A stretch of DNA of 64,000 bases from Brevibacillus massiliensis (GCF_000311785.1 NZ_HE978548.1:46398-110397); one strand, 5' to 3'. Shown: positions 8,457 through 17,391, numbered from the stretch's first letter. Numbers and translations: made by a program. The notes: generated by a model from the letters alone, not told the origin.

Positions 8457-8800
8457 CCGAAACCCCATGATTTCTGCAATAAAGGAAGACGTGGCTAATA
8501 ATATCAAAAGAGATATAACTGTAATAAAAAGAAGACGTTGCCAAACTTAAATTCGACCTGGCCGGTTTAATAAACACATGACCGCGAATTTTGTCAAACG
8601 AATCTTGCGCGAGGACACTGGATTCAGCATCGTGAATGACAAAAGGTAACAAGAGGGCGTCGGATTGGAATAGTCCAATTCTGCGGCTTTTTATTCGTTC
8701 GTACGAAGACTCCCATCTTTATAGGTAATGTTATGAAAGTTATTTTTCGTACTTTAAACAATTTTCAGAACACGAGTTCCTCTCTCTGTGGTAAAATAAG
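8437..8800. other. Gene-poor spacer
   Basis: I find no supportable gene here. Visible items: an imperfect direct repeat (GAAGACGTGGC at 8485-8495 and GAAGACGTTGCC at 8531-8542), a terminator-like hairpin at 8657-8693, and a perfect 10-base palindrome TTCGTACGAA near 8697-8706. The hairpin suggests that a transcript once ended here, so the stretch may be the remains of lost genes. Confidence 0.5.
8657..8693 (+). terminator. Terminator-like hairpin without a gene upstream
   Basis: GGATTGGA and TCCAATTC pair around an ATAG loop, extended by further GC pairs, and are followed by five T. No intact coding frame precedes it on the + strand. Confidence 0.5.
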
Positions 8801-8811
8801 GGCAGGAGGTG

Positions 8812-9408
8812 AACCGAAAAAGAAACTGTTCTACAATGGATTCCGCGTTGGTCGGCTGAACAGCTTGCGTTTTTGGACGGATTGGGCGTTTCATATGACC
8901 AAACTCTAAAACATCGCCAGTCATCTGTGGCGAGAAGAAGGGTTTCGTTCCTATGTGAAACTGGAAAAGGAACTGAAGTCCAATTGCACTGGGAGTACCT
9001 ATCAGAATTGTATCAAGATGGTGAAACAAAATCGGAAAAGCTTTTTTACCGTAAACACAAACTTCAAGAAGAATCTGCAGAAATACAATGAGACACTTAA
9101 GCATGTTGGTAATTGCAAAAATGAAATCATTTTCACCCATTTGCCATTCGAGTACATGAGAATGGAAAGAGTACACCAGCGGTTGTTCTGTGCTAAATAG
9201 GGGGAAGATTTCGAAAAAACCCAAGCAAAATATTCACCGCAGAACAGAGATCTAAATATCTTACGAAGGTACCTTAATGGAAAAGGTATTCCTGCACTGA
9301 TCCAATCAGTAAGGGATAATGGGTGTTTGAAGCATCCGAAACGTATTCTTGTCGCGTAAGACAGGAAACATTTGAATCCCCACCTCTAAGCAAAGCGAAG
9401 GTGTCGGG
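8812..9408 (+). mobile_element. Decayed IS605/IS1341-type TnpB relic with right-end hairpin
   Basis: Frames on the + strand broken by stops carry fragments resembling the helical N-terminal part of TnpB proteins: an ASHLWREEGFRSYVKLEKEL segment followed by KSNCTGSTYQNCIKMVKQN and RKSFFTVNTNFKK (about 8910-9090). The catalytic and zinc-finger parts are missing. At 9378-9408 there is a subterminal hairpin (CCC/GGG and CACCT/AGGTG arms, 2-base bulge) of the kind found at the right end of such elements, where the guide RNA scaffold of intact TnpB systems lies. The family call is by eye from weak similarity; the boundaries are approximate. No TnpA is seen. Confidence 0.5.
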
Positions 9409-9489
9409 AGTCTTCAAAGAACCTTTAGTTATCGGCAGCTGCATGATTGGCAGTTTGTCGGCAGTAAAACATGTGTGCTTTTCCCCAGC

Positions 9490-9565
9490 TTGTGCACAAG
9501 CTCTTGTGGATAATGTGGACAACTCTGTGGAGAAGGCCAATTTAGCGGTCTTTTGCTGTGGACAG
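9490..9565 (+). promoter_or_regulatory. Cluster of DnaA-box-like 9-mers
   Basis: Within 76 bases lie TTGTGCACA (9490-9498), TGTGGATAA (9505-9513, the exact complement of the consensus box TTATCCACA), TGTGGACAA (9514-9522), TGTGGAGAA (9526-9534) and TGTGGACAG (9557-9565). The last four share one orientation. Such clusters occur at oriC and at DnaA-binding loci elsewhere in Bacillus. It ends 33 bases before the ATG of the binding-protein gene. Confidence 0.55.
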
Positions 9566-9598
9566 AATGGGGAAAGAGTAAAAGGGGGTCTTTGTATC

Positions 9599-10480
9599 AT
9601 GAAGCTGAAGAGAAAAAAGCGTTGGTTGGCTGCATGTTCACTGGCACTGTGCCTCGGTCTGCTGGTGACGGGATGCGGCGGCAGCGGAGGAGGCGGCGGC
9701 GGGGCACCGGCAGCGGGCAGTGAGCAGCCTTCGGAATCGGCTGGCGGCAGTCAACCTGCGGAGGGAGGAGCCAATTCGGGGGGCACAGATTCCTCTGCGG
9801 CCGAGAAGGTCTACGTCGTCGGGACGGACGCTGCCTACCCGCCGTTTGAGCAGGTGGAACCGGACGGAAAGATCACCGGGTTTGACATGGACGTGATCCA
9901 GGCAGTGGCTGATGCTGCCGGCTTCAAGATTGAGAAGAAACACACCGGTTGGGACGGAGTATTCGATGGAATCGACAAGGGGACCGTCGATATTGGGATC
10001 TCCACGATTACCATTACGGATGATCGCAAAAAGAAATACGATTTTTCCGATCCCTACTTTGAGACCAACCAGTTGATCCTGCTGCCGGAAGATTCGACCG
10101 TGACCAAATTGGCAGATCTGAAGGGCAAAAAAATCGGCGTACAGTCTGCGACTACCGGGGAATTTGTTGTCCAGGAGGCTTTTGGCAAGTCTTATGAGGG
10201 ACTCAAAGGGTACGACGATCTTCCGGGAGCGGTTGACGACTTTTTCAACAAGCGGCTGGATGCGGTTGTCGCCGATGACGGGGTCATGATCTACTATGCC
10301 ACCAAAATTGCCGGGAAAAAGTACAAGACCTTAAAGGATGATTCGTTTGAGCCGGAATACTACGGGGTTATGGTGAAAAAAGGCAATCAGGAGCTGTTGG
10401 ACAAAATCAACCAAGGCATCAAGACGATCAAGGAAAACGGGAAACTGGAAGAACTGCGCAAACAGTATTTCGAAAAATAA
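9599..10480 (+). CDS. Polar amino-acid ABC transporter lipoprotein (binding protein)
   Basis: 293 aa. The start ATG 9599 (MKLKRKKRW) follows a GGGGG site; upstream in-frame sequence is not conserved. A basic signal peptide ends in the lipobox LVTGC (Cys26), so the mature protein is tethered to the outer membrane face. A Gly/Ser/Pro-rich linker (~27-60) is followed by an SBP family 3 domain: VVGTDAAYPPFEQVEPDGKI, GFDMDVIQAVADAAGF, ISTITITDDRKKKYDFSDPY. The substrate is probably a polar or basic amino acid; the sequence does not say which. It is followed after an intercistronic hairpin by a permease, but no ATPase gene is present. The DnaA-box cluster lies just upstream. Confidence 0.88.
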   Translation: MKLKRKKRWLAACSLALCLGLLVTGCGGSGGGGGGAPAAGSEQPSESAGGSQPAEGGANSGGTDSSAAEKVYVVGTDAAYPPFEQVEPDGKITGFDMDVIQAVADAAGFKIEKKHTGWDGVFDGIDKGTVDIGISTITITDDRKKKYDFSDPYFETNQLILLPEDSTVTKLADLKGKKIGVQSATTGEFVVQEAFGKSYEGLKGYDDLPGAVDDFFNKRLDAVVADDGVMIYYATKIAGKKYKTLKDDSFEPEYYGVMVKKGNQELLDKINQGIKTIKENGKLEELRKQYFEK

Positions 10481-10491
10481 CGGACCGCCCG

Positions 10492-10517
10492 GCGGGCAGG
10501 CCTGTGAGTTTGCCCGC
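10492..10517 (+). terminator. Intercistronic hairpin between binding protein and permease
   Basis: GCGGGCA and TGCCCGC pair perfectly around a 12-base loop, without a T run. It may stabilise the binding-protein mRNA end or partly reduce permease expression. Confidence 0.5.
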
Positions 10518-10555
10518 TGTATCACCGACCAGCGCTTCAGAAGGGAGGAATTCAT

Positions 10556-11227
10556 CTGGACTGGTCTGTCGTGTACGAATACCGGGAATTATTTATTAGA
10601 GGTTTCTTCTATACGATCGTCCTGACGAGCGTGGGAATTGCCTGCGGTACTGTATTGGGGTTATTTTTCGGCCTTGGCAAGATGTCGTCCAATCCGATTC
10701 TCAGTGTTCCTGCCCTCGTGTATGTCGAGATCTTTCGGGGTACGCCGCTGTTCGTGCAAATCCTGTTGATTCATTACGCGATCATACCTTCGATCTGGGA
10801 GCTGTTTTCTACCGAACCGCCGCCCAGTGCGCTCTTTACAGGATTTGTTGCCCTCTCACTCAATGCGGCCGCCTACATTGCCGAGATTTTCCGGGCCGGG
10901 ATACAGTCGATCGACGTCGGACAGATGGAAGCGGCAAGGTCTTTGGGGATGACCAAAGGGCTGGCGATGCGCCTCATCGTCATTCCGCAGGCGTTCGTCC
11001 GTATGCTGCCTGCGCTTGGCAACGAGTTTATCGCACTGTTGAAGGATTCCTCGCTGCTCGCGATCATTGCCACCTCCGAGCTGGCCTTCGCCGGGATGAC
11101 GGTAGCCAAAAGCACATTTGAGCGGTACCCGCCGTACTTGACGATCGCCGCGATCTATTTAATCCTTACATTATTCCTCTCCCGGGTCGTCGTCAGAGGG
11201 CTGGAAAAGCGCTATACACCGCGTTAA
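10556..11227 (+). CDS. Polar amino-acid ABC transporter permease
   Basis: HisM/GlnP-type permease with about five membrane segments and the cytoplasmic coupling loop EAARSLGMTKGLAMRLIVIPQA that contacts the ATPase. There is no ATG. GTG 10571 is 22 bases after the only good ribosome site (GGGAGG 10543-10548), whereas CTG 10556 is 7 bases away and adds DWSVV, which suits the family's usual opening; I therefore chose CTG. From GTG the protein would be 218 aa. The next gene is cspA-like, so the usual ATP-binding subunit is missing here and must come from elsewhere, for example the ATPase at 38147. Confidence 0.85.
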   Translation: MDWSVVYEYRELFIRGFFYTIVLTSVGIACGTVLGLFFGLGKMSSNPILSVPALVYVEIFRGTPLFVQILLIHYAIIPSIWELFSTEPPPSALFTGFVALSLNAAAYIAEIFRAGIQSIDVGQMEAARSLGMTKGLAMRLIVIPQAFVRMLPALGNEFIALLKDSSLLAIIATSELAFAGMTVAKSTFERYPPYLTIAAIYLILTLFLSRVVVRGLEKRYTPR

Positions 11228-11236
11228 AACGTCTGT

Positions 11237-11266
11237 TTGACTTTGTATCTGGCGTAGTGATATAGT
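11237..11266 (+). promoter_or_regulatory. SigA promoter of the cold shock gene
   Basis: TTGACT (11237-11242), 18 bases, TATAGT (11261-11266) with an extended -10 TG two bases upstream. It leaves a leader of about 50 bases before the ATG, as is common for csp genes. Confidence 0.7.
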
Positions 11267-11322
11267 CAATTTATGGGATGTCCATCTCAATCCAGTTTTC
11301 AAACAGAAAGGAACGTGTATTG

Positions 11323-11520
11323 ATGTTAGGTAAAGTAAAATGGTTCAATGCTGAAAAAGGCTACGGCTTCATCGAGCGTGAAGACGGCGGCGACGTATTC
11401 GTTCACTTCTCTGCAATCCAAGCGGAAGGTTTCAAGACACTGGACGAAGGTCAATCCGTTGAGTTTGACATTGTGGAAGGCGACCGTGGCCCGCAAGCAG
11501 CGAACGTAGTTAAACTATAA
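11323..11520 (+). CDS. cspB: CspA-family cold shock protein
   Basis: 65 aa single cold-shock (OB-fold) domain. Both RNA-binding motifs are present: KGYGFIER (RNP1) and DVFVHFSAI (RNP2). Such proteins bind single-stranded RNA and DNA and melt mRNA structure. ATG 11323 gives the standard [13 protein letters not shown] opening after AAAGGAA; a longer frame from 11278 is not supported. Monocistronic, with its own promoter and terminator. Which csp paralogue it is cannot be told. Confidence 0.95.
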   Translation: MLGKVKWFNAEKGYGFIEREDGGDVFVHFSAIQAEGFKTLDEGQSVEFDIVEGDRGPQAANVVKL

Positions 11521-11537
11521 TATCGGAAACCAAACAG

Positions 11538-11564
11538 CCCCTTGATCTCGGTCAAGGGGTTTTT
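11538..11564 (+). terminator. Terminator of the cold shock gene
   Basis: Perfect stem CCCCTTGA / TCAAGGGG with a TCTCGG loop, followed by five T and a further T-rich run. Confidence 0.92.
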
Positions 11565-11639
11565 CGTTTTTTCACTTTTTCCCCGCTGGGAGGGGGGGAA
11601 TGTTTGTAAATGTTTTGTAAATATTTTCAGATGGAACAG

Positions 11640-11669
11640 ACAGGATTAACGGGGGTGAAACGAGAATAA
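11640..11669 (+). promoter_or_regulatory. SigH-like promoter of hpf
   Basis: AGGATTA at 11642-11648, 12 bases, then GAAT with following AA (about 11661-11669). This matches the Bacillus SigH pattern (RNAGGAWWW-N11/12-RNNGAATWW) except for one purine position. In B. subtilis, hpf (yvyD) is under SigB and SigH control, so a stress or stationary-phase promoter is expected here. Confidence 0.5.
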
Positions 11670-11700
11670 GTTTATCATAGACGGAAGGAGGTCAGATACC

Positions 11701-12252
11701 ATGAAGATGCATATTCGTGGTGAAAACATTCAGGTTACAGAAGCTCTGCATGATTATGTAGAAAAAAAGGTCGGCCGTCTTGACCGCTATTTTGACACCT
11801 CGCAAGTGTCAGATGTACAAGTAACCTTGCGATTCCTCCGAGGAGCAGGGACCATTGAGGTCACCATACCACTTACCGGCGGCGGTATTTTGCGAGCTGA
11901 AGACACCCATGAGGACATGTATGCCGCAATTGACTTAGTCGCTGAAAAACTGGAACGTCAAATCCGAAAGCACAAAACCAAGTTAAATCGAAAAATGCGT
12001 TACGATTCTTCGGCCAAGGTAATGGCCGCAGGTTCAAACGCCATTGCACTCGCGGATACGGAAGAAGATTTTGATACCGAAATCGTCAGGGTCAAGCGAT
12101 TTGACCTGAAACCGATGGACGCCGAAGAAGCCGTCATGCAGATGGATATGCTGGGGCACAACTTCTTCGTTTTCCAAAACAGCGCCACCAATGAAGTGAA
12201 TGTGGTTTACCGCCGAAACGATGGAAGATTCGGCTTGATAGAACCGAAGTAA
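11701..12252 (+). CDS. hpf: Ribosome hibernation promoting factor, long form
   Basis: 183 aa, the long form. Residues ~1-100 are the ribosome-binding domain ([20 protein letters not shown] then [11 protein letters not shown]) that sits in the decoding centre; residues ~125-183 are the C-terminal dimerisation domain ([19 protein letters not shown] ... [20 protein letters not shown]), which pairs two 70S ribosomes into an inactive 100S. Strong AAGGAGGT ribosome site. It precedes secA as in B. subtilis, separated by a terminator hairpin and a new promoter. Confidence 0.95.
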   Translation: MKMHIRGENIQVTEALHDYVEKKVGRLDRYFDTSQVSDVQVTLRFLRGAGTIEVTIPLTGGGILRAEDTHEDMYAAIDLVAEKLERQIRKHKTKLNRKMRYDSSAKVMAAGSNAIALADTEEDFDTEIVRVKRFDLKPMDAEEAVMQMDMLGHNFFVFQNSATNEVNVVYRRNDGRFGLIEPK

Positions 12253-12275
12253 GGAGAAAAGAAAAATACGGATAC

Positions 12276-12314
12276 AAAGGGAGTTGTCTACTGGCAGCTC
12301 CCTTTACTTGTTTT
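12276..12314 (+). terminator. Terminator after hpf
   Basis: AAAGGGAGTTG pairs with CAGCTCCCTTT (one wobble) around an 8-base loop; the following T run is interrupted (ACTTGTTTT). Confidence 0.65.
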
Positions 12315-12337
12315 CCCTTCTTCACTTTTGCTACAAT
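12308..12337 (+). promoter_or_regulatory. SigA promoter of secA
   Basis: TTGTTT (12308-12313), 18 bases, TACAAT (12332-12337) with an extended -10 TGC. It is 84 bases before the secA ATG. Confidence 0.6.
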
Positions 12338-12421
12338 AGTTTGTTAGATGGAGATATTTGTTTCCCGCAGATAGAAACGGTGCTCTCCTGGAAAAGCGAG
12401 AAACCGTGGAAGGAGTGTCCT

Positions 12422-14941
12422 ATGTTAGGGCTTAAGAAACTTTTTGGTGATTCGAATGAACGCGAAGTCAAAAAGATGTTTAAACGGGTTGAAAAGATAA
12501 ACGCTTTAGAGCCGACCGTGGCTGCCATGACAGATGAGCAGCTGAAAGAAAAAACAACGGAATTTAAGGCTCGCCTGGAAAACGGGGAGCAGTTGGACGA
12601 TATTTTAAATGAAGCGTTTGCCGTCGTGCGCGAGGCTTCGAAGCGCGTACTGGGCATGCGCCATTTTGACGTGCAATTGATCGGCGGGATGGTCCTGCAG
12701 GAAGGACGGATCGCCGAGATGAAGACAGGGGAAGGGAAAACCCTTGTCGCAACGCTTGCTACTTACCTGAACGCCCTGGTGGGAAAAGGCGTTCACGTCG
12801 TCACGGTCAACGAGTACCTGGCCGAACGCGACTCGACGATCATGGGTCAGCTGTACAACTTTCTCGGATTGACGGTTGGCCTCAACAAGACCGGGATGTC
12901 TCCCGAAGAGAAGCGGGCTGCCTATGCCTGTGATATCACCTACGGAACGAACAACGAATTTGGCTTTGACTACTTGCGCGACAACATGGTGCTGTATAAG
13001 GAACAGATGGTGCAGCGACCGCTCCACTACGCGATCATCGACGAGGTGGACAGCATTTTGATCGACGAGGCGCGGACGCCGTTGATCATCTCGGGCTCGT
13101 CTCAGAAGTCGACAGAACTGTACTATATCTGTGCCCACTTCGTCAAGCGTCTGGAGGCGGGGACCGATTATACCATCGACGAAAAACTAAAGATTGTGTC
13201 ACTTACAGACGAAGGCGTAAGCAAGGTGGAGAAGGCGTTCAATATCGAAAACCTCTACGATACCGCCCACATGACGCTGAACCACCACATTACCGCCGCG
13301 CTTAAAGCACAGGTGCTGTTTAAGCGGGACGTAGACTACGTCGTCCAGGATGGCGAAGTCGTGATCGTTGACGAGTTTACCGGCCGCTTGATGGTAGGGC
13401 GCCGCTACAGCGACGGTCTGCACCAGGCCATCGAGGCAAAAGAGGGCCTGCGCGTCCAAAGCGAAAGTATGACACTGGCGACGATTACCTTACAAAATTA
13501 CTTCCGGATGTACAAAAAGCTGGCCGGTATGACAGGGACGGCCAAAACGGAAGAAGAAGAATTTAAGAAGATCTACGGGCTGGATGTCGTCGTGATCCCG
13601 ACGAACCGGCCGGTCATTCGCAAGGATCTGCCGGATTTGATCTACAAGACCGAAGCGGCCAAGTATCGCGCGGTCGTAAATGAGATTGTCGAGCGGCACA
13701 AAAAAGGACAGCCCGTACTGGTCGGTACGATCTCGATCGAAAACTCGGAAATGCTGTCCCGGATGTTGAAGGAAAAAGGCATTCCCCACAACGTCTTGAA
13801 TGCGAAGCATCATGCCCGCGAAGCCGAGATCGTGGCCCGGGCCGGGCAGTTCGGTGCCGTGACGATCGCCACTAACATGGCGGGCCGCGGAACGGATATT
13901 CAATTGGGCGAGGGCGTTGCAGAGGTAGGCGGACTGCACATACTGGGTACGGAGCGCCATGAGAGCCGCCGCATCGACAATCAGCTGCGCGGCCGTTCCG
14001 GACGCCAAGGGGACCCGGGTTCTTCCCAATTTTTCCTGTCTCTGCAAGATGAGCTGATGCGCCGCTTCGGGGCAGAAAATATCATGAACATGATGGACCG
14101 CCTCGGAATGGAAGAAGACATGCCGATCGAAAGCCGCTTGGTGTCACGGGCTGTAGAATCCGCCCAAAAGCGGGTTGAAGGCAGCAACTTCGACGCCCGC
14201 AAGGTGGTTCTGCAGTACGACGACGTGATGAACCAACAGCGCGAAGTCATCTACAAACAGCGCCGGGATGTACTGGAGAATGAGAACCTGCGCGACATCG
14301 TACTGGGTATGCTGCACAGTGTGATCGAGCGCAGTGTAGAGGCGTACTGCCCGAAGGAGGAAGTGCCGGAAGAGTGGGATCTGCAAGGTCTGCTTGAAGT
14401 GATCAACAACACGCTGCTGCGTGAAGAGACCATTTCGCTCAGCGATTTGAAAGGCAAGGAAGCGGAAGAGATCCTGGAACTCGTCAAAGCCGAAGTCGAA
14501 CGTCAATTCGCCAAACGCGAAGAAGAGATCGGCGACATGATGCGCGAGTTCGAGAAAGTCGTCGTGCTGCGTGCCGTCGACAGCAAGTGGATGGACCACA
14601 TCGATGCGATGGATCAACTGCGGCAGGGTATTCACCTGCGCGCTTACGGACAGACAGATCCGCTGCGCGAGTATCAATTTGAAGGCTTTGAGATGTTCAA
14701 TGCGATGATCGCCAGCATTGAGGAAGAAGTCGCGATGTACATCATGAAAGCAGAGGTAAGCCAAAACCTGGAGCGGCAGGAGGTCGTGAAAGGGCAAGCG
14801 GTTGACCAGAAAGCATTGAGGGCTTCCGGTCCGAATGAGCGGCCCAATTCCGAAACCAGCGGCGACGCGGAACCAAAAAATCGCGCCCAGCGCCGGGCTG
14901 AAGCGCAGGAAAAAAAGCGGCAGATAAAACGAATGAAGTAA
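12422..14941 (+). CDS. secA: SecA preprotein translocase ATPase
   Basis: 839 aa motor that pushes preproteins through SecYEG. Start ATG 12422 ([10 protein letters not shown]) is 6 bases after AAGGAG. Seen: Walker [12 protein letters not shown] (residues ~101-111), Walker B region [20 protein letters not shown], preprotein-crosslinking domain following it, NBD2 with [13 protein letters not shown] and [21 protein letters not shown], and the helical scaffold with [18 protein letters not shown]. The usual C-terminal zinc-binding CxCxSGxxxxxCC tail is absent: the protein ends in a hydrophilic linker and [20 protein letters not shown]. Loss of this tail is known in some SecAs and need not impair the motor. 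It has its own promoter and a terminator. Confidence 0.97.
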   Translation: MLGLKKLFGDSNEREVKKMFKRVEKINALEPTVAAMTDEQLKEKTTEFKARLENGEQLDDILNEAFAVVREASKRVLGMRHFDVQLIGGMVLQEGRIAEMKTGEGKTLVATLATYLNALVGKGVHVVTVNEYLAERDSTIMGQLYNFLGLTVGLNKTGMSPEEKRAAYACDITYGTNNEFGFDYLRDNMVLYKEQMVQRPLHYAIIDEVDSILIDEARTPLIISGSSQKSTELYYICAHFVKRLEAGTDYTIDEKLKIVSLTDEGVSKVEKAFNIENLYDTAHMTLNHHITAALKAQVLFKRDVDYVVQDGEVVIVDEFTGRLMVGRRYSDGLHQAIEAKEGLRVQSESMTLATITLQNYFRMYKKLAGMTGTAKTEEEEFKKIYGLDVVVIPTNRPVIRKDLPDLIYKTEAAKYRAVVNEIVERHKKGQPVLVGTISIENSEMLSRMLKEKGIPHNVLNAKHHAREAEIVARAGQFGAVTIATNMAGRGTDIQLGEGVAEVGGLHILGTERHESRRIDNQLRGRSGRQGDPGSSQFFLSLQDELMRRFGAENIMNMMDRLGMEEDMPIESRLVSRAVESAQKRVEGSNFDARKVVLQYDDVMNQQREVIYKQRRDVLENENLRDIVLGMLHSVIERSVEAYCPKEEVPEEWDLQGLLEVINNTLLREETISLSDLKGKEAEEILELVKAEVERQFAKREEEIGDMMREFEKVVVLRAVDSKWMDHIDAMDQLRQGIHLRAYGQTDPLREYQFEGFEMFNAMIASIEEEVAMYIMKAEVSQNLERQEVVKGQAVDQKALRASGPNERPNSETSGDAEPKNRAQRRAEAQEKKRQIKRMK

Positions 14942-14957
14942 ATGAGAAATAGCAGCC

Positions 14958-14992
14958 TGCCATCGTCCTTTGCGGCGGTGGCAAATTTTTTT
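14958..14992 (+). terminator. Terminator after secA
   Basis: TGCCATCGTC pairs with GGCGGTGGCA (two wobbles) around a short loop, followed by AA and eight or more T. Confidence 0.88.
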
Positions 14993-15019
14993 GCAATTTT
15001 TATTACCAGGTACTATAAT
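14991..15019 (+). promoter_or_regulatory. SigA promoter of fabH-like gene
   Basis: TTGCAA (14991-14996), 17 bases, consensus TATAAT (15014-15019). The -35 overlaps the end of the secA terminator. Confidence 0.75.
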
Positions 15020-15057
15020 CTAATAATAAAACCTAATTACAAACGGAGGGACAGACC

Positions 15058-16062
15058 TTGGACGACCAAACATGCCAAAATACCGCGGCCAAAGCGCGGA
15101 TTACAGCAATTGGAACCTATGTACCGGAACGCAGACTGACTAATTTTGAGCTGGAACAGATGGTAGATACAAGCGACGAGTGGATCGTACAGCGAACCGG
15201 AATACGCGAACGGCGCATTGCAGGGCCCAGCGAGTATACCAGCGATCTCTGCGTGGCGGCGGTCAAGGATTTAATCGAACGTTACGGCAAATCGGTCAGT
15301 GATGTTGACTTTATCATTGTGGCGACGACGACGCCGGACTACCCTTTTCCCAGCGTCTCCAGTCAGATTCAGGCAAGATGCGGGATTGAGCAGGCAGGGG
15401 CGATTGATATCAGTGCGGCATGTGCCGGATTCACCTATGGGCTGCATCTCGCCAGCGGGTTGATTGCCTCCGGATTGCACAAGAAGGTCCTGGTGGTCGG
15501 CGGGGAAACCTTGTCGAAAGTGACCGACTATCACGACCGTACGACTTGTATCCTGTTTGGAGACGGAGCAGGGGCGGTACTGGTGGAGCGGGACGAGGAA
15601 GTATCAGGCTTTTTAGCCGCCCATGTAGGCGCCAAAGGAGAGGGAGGCGTTCATCTCTATCGAAGCGGCTTGTCGAAGCAGATGGGCGAAAAGGAATTGG
15701 CCGGGAATGGCTGCATCGTCCAAAATGGCCGGGAAGTGTATCGCTGGGCAGCGACCACTGTTCCGGTCGGGATGAGGAAGGTGATGGAAAAAAGCAGCTT
15801 GCAGCTGGCCGACGTGGATTGGTTTATTCCCCACAGCGCCAATTTGCGGATGGTCGAATCCATCTGCGAAAAATCCGGATTCCCGATGGAGCGGGCGTTG
15901 TACAGTATGGAGTATTACGGAAACACTTCATCAGCCAGCATACCGCTGGCGCTGGATAAAGGCTTGAAAGACGGCAAGGTAAAAACAGGCGACGTACTGT
16001 TGATGTACGGGTTCGGCGGCGGCCTGGTCCACGCCGGTCTGCTGCTGCGCTGGACCATCTAA
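15058..16062 (+). CDS. fabH: Beta-ketoacyl-ACP synthase III (FabH type)
   Basis: 334 aa. Condenses an acyl-CoA primer with malonyl-ACP, the first step of fatty acid elongation; in branched-chain Bacillales two FabH copies are usual. Catalytic triad visible: Cys122 in AACAGFTYG, His in PHSANLRM (~254) and Asn in YYGNTSSASIP (~284). Also GDGAGAVLVER. The start is TTG 15058, 8 bases after GGAGG (15045-15049); the next in-frame ATG would cut conserved sequence. Monocistronic, not next to other fab genes, so this is likely a second FabH (FabHB-like). A secondary-metabolite KAS III is possible but nothing nearby supports it. Confidence 0.9.
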   Translation: MDDQTCQNTAAKARITAIGTYVPERRLTNFELEQMVDTSDEWIVQRTGIRERRIAGPSEYTSDLCVAAVKDLIERYGKSVSDVDFIIVATTTPDYPFPSVSSQIQARCGIEQAGAIDISAACAGFTYGLHLASGLIASGLHKKVLVVGGETLSKVTDYHDRTTCILFGDGAGAVLVERDEEVSGFLAAHVGAKGEGGVHLYRSGLSKQMGEKELAGNGCIVQNGREVYRWAATTVPVGMRKVMEKSSLQLADVDWFIPHSANLRMVESICEKSGFPMERALYSMEYYGNTSSASIPLALDKGLKDGKVKTGDVLLMYGFGGGLVHAGLLLRWTI

Positions 16063-16077
16063 GAGACGGCTGTGCCC

Positions 16078-16106
16078 TTGGTTTTATCGCGGAATTTGGC
16101 TACAAT
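16078..16106 (+). promoter_or_regulatory. SigA promoter of prfB
   Basis: TTGGTT (16078-16083), 17 bases, TACAAT (16101-16106); 35 bases upstream of the prfB ATG. Confidence 0.6.
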
Positions 16107-16140
16107 AGAACGTAGATAAAAAAGAAGGTGGTATCGATAC

Positions 16141-17260
16141 ATGGCATTAATTGATGTGGCAGATGTCAAGCAGGAGCTGGCAAGCATGGCTAAGCGTTTA
16201 GCGGATATCAGGGGGTCTCTTTGACTTACCGGTAAAACAGGAGCGAATCGGCGAGCTGGAAGAGCGGATGATCGCTCCGGACTTTTGGGACGACAATGAG
16301 GCCGCCCAGAAGACCATCAGTGAATTGAATGCGTTGAAACATCTGGTGGATAAGATGAACCAATTGGACTCATCCTACGACGATATGCAGGTCATGCTGG
16401 AATTGGCGGTAGAGGAAGGCGACGCTTCCCTGATCCCCGACCTGTACGACAGTACACAAGAGTTGAAGAAAGAGCTGGAAAGCTTCGAGTTGGAACTGCT
16501 GCTCAGCGACCAGTACGATAAAAACAACGCCATCCTGGAGCTTCACCCGGGTGCTGGCGGCACCGAATCACAGGACTGGGCATCCATGCTGCTGCGGATG
16601 TACACGCGTTGGGCGGAAGATCACGGCTTCAAGGTAGAAACGCTGGATTACCTGCCCGGTGATGAAGCGGGTGTGAAAAGCGTAACACTTTTGATCAAGG
16701 GGTATAATGCCTACGGGTATTTAAAGTCGGAAAAAGGCGTGCACCGGCTGGTTCGCATCTCTCCGTTTGACGCTTCCGGCCGCCGCCATACTTCATTTGT
16801 CTCCTGCAACGTTTTGCCGGAGATCGAAAACGATACGGAAGTGGATATCCGCAGCGAGGATTTAAAAATTGATACGTACCGCTCGAGCGGTGCTGGAGGA
16901 CAGCACGTAAACACGACGGACTCGGCGGTGCGAATTACGCACCTGCCCACTGGGATCGTCGTCACCTGCCAGTCAGAGCGTTCTCAGATCAAAAACCGCG
17001 AGCGGGCGATGAAGATGTTGGCTGCCCGGCTGTTTGAACGGCAGCGGGAAGAACAGGAAAAGACATTGGCAGCCATCCAGGGCGAACAGAAAGACATCGC
17101 GTGGGGGAGCCAGATACGTTCCTATGTGTTTCATCCGTACAGCCTGGTGAAAGATCACCGAACCAATGTGGAGGTCGGCAACGTACAGGCCGTTATGGAC
17201 GGGGAGCTGGACACGTTTATCGACGCTTATCTGCGCTCCCAGTTGAAAACTTCATCTTGA
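16141..17260 (+). CDS. prfB: Peptide chain release factor 2, with programmed +1 frameshift
   Basis: Release factor for UGA and UAA. The gene is in two frames: codons 1-27 (16141-16221) run into TGA at 16222-16224, and the remaining frame starts at 16223. The site has the classical autoregulatory layout: an internal Shine-Dalgarno-like AGGGGG (16210-16215), a slippery CTT before TGA, and C after it. When RF2 is scarce, ribosomes slip +1 and make the 372-aa protein. Seen in the full product: SPF specificity tripeptide (~207-209) and GGQ (~252-254) in [11 protein letters not shown]. It is not a pseudogene. It follows secA as in B. subtilis, though a KAS III gene is placed in between. Confidence 0.97.
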
Positions 17261-17391
17261 TTGTCAATGACTGCCCTGCCGCTGCTCCGGCGGGGCGTTT
17301 CCATGAAGTTCACCAATTCGTTAGATTTGCCAATCGGCGTAAGTGATATACTTAGCAGTGGAAAATTACCATTTTGGAGGAATGACGTCCG

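Noticed and set aside
8754..9224. A 156-codon - strand frame in the gene-poor region
   Set aside because: It lies antisense to TnpB-like fragments, has no ribosome site at its ATG and no recognisable motif.
16222..16224. In-frame stop in prfB as a pseudogene sign
   Set aside because: The stop is part of the standard programmed frameshift site, with AGGGGG and CTT TGA C in the right spacing.
17261..17352. Terminator after prfB and promoter of the YciI gene
   Set aside because: CCCTGCCG/CGGCGGGG can pair (17274-17296 area) but lacks a T run, and TATACT at 17347 has an extended -10 but no suitable -35; too weak to list.
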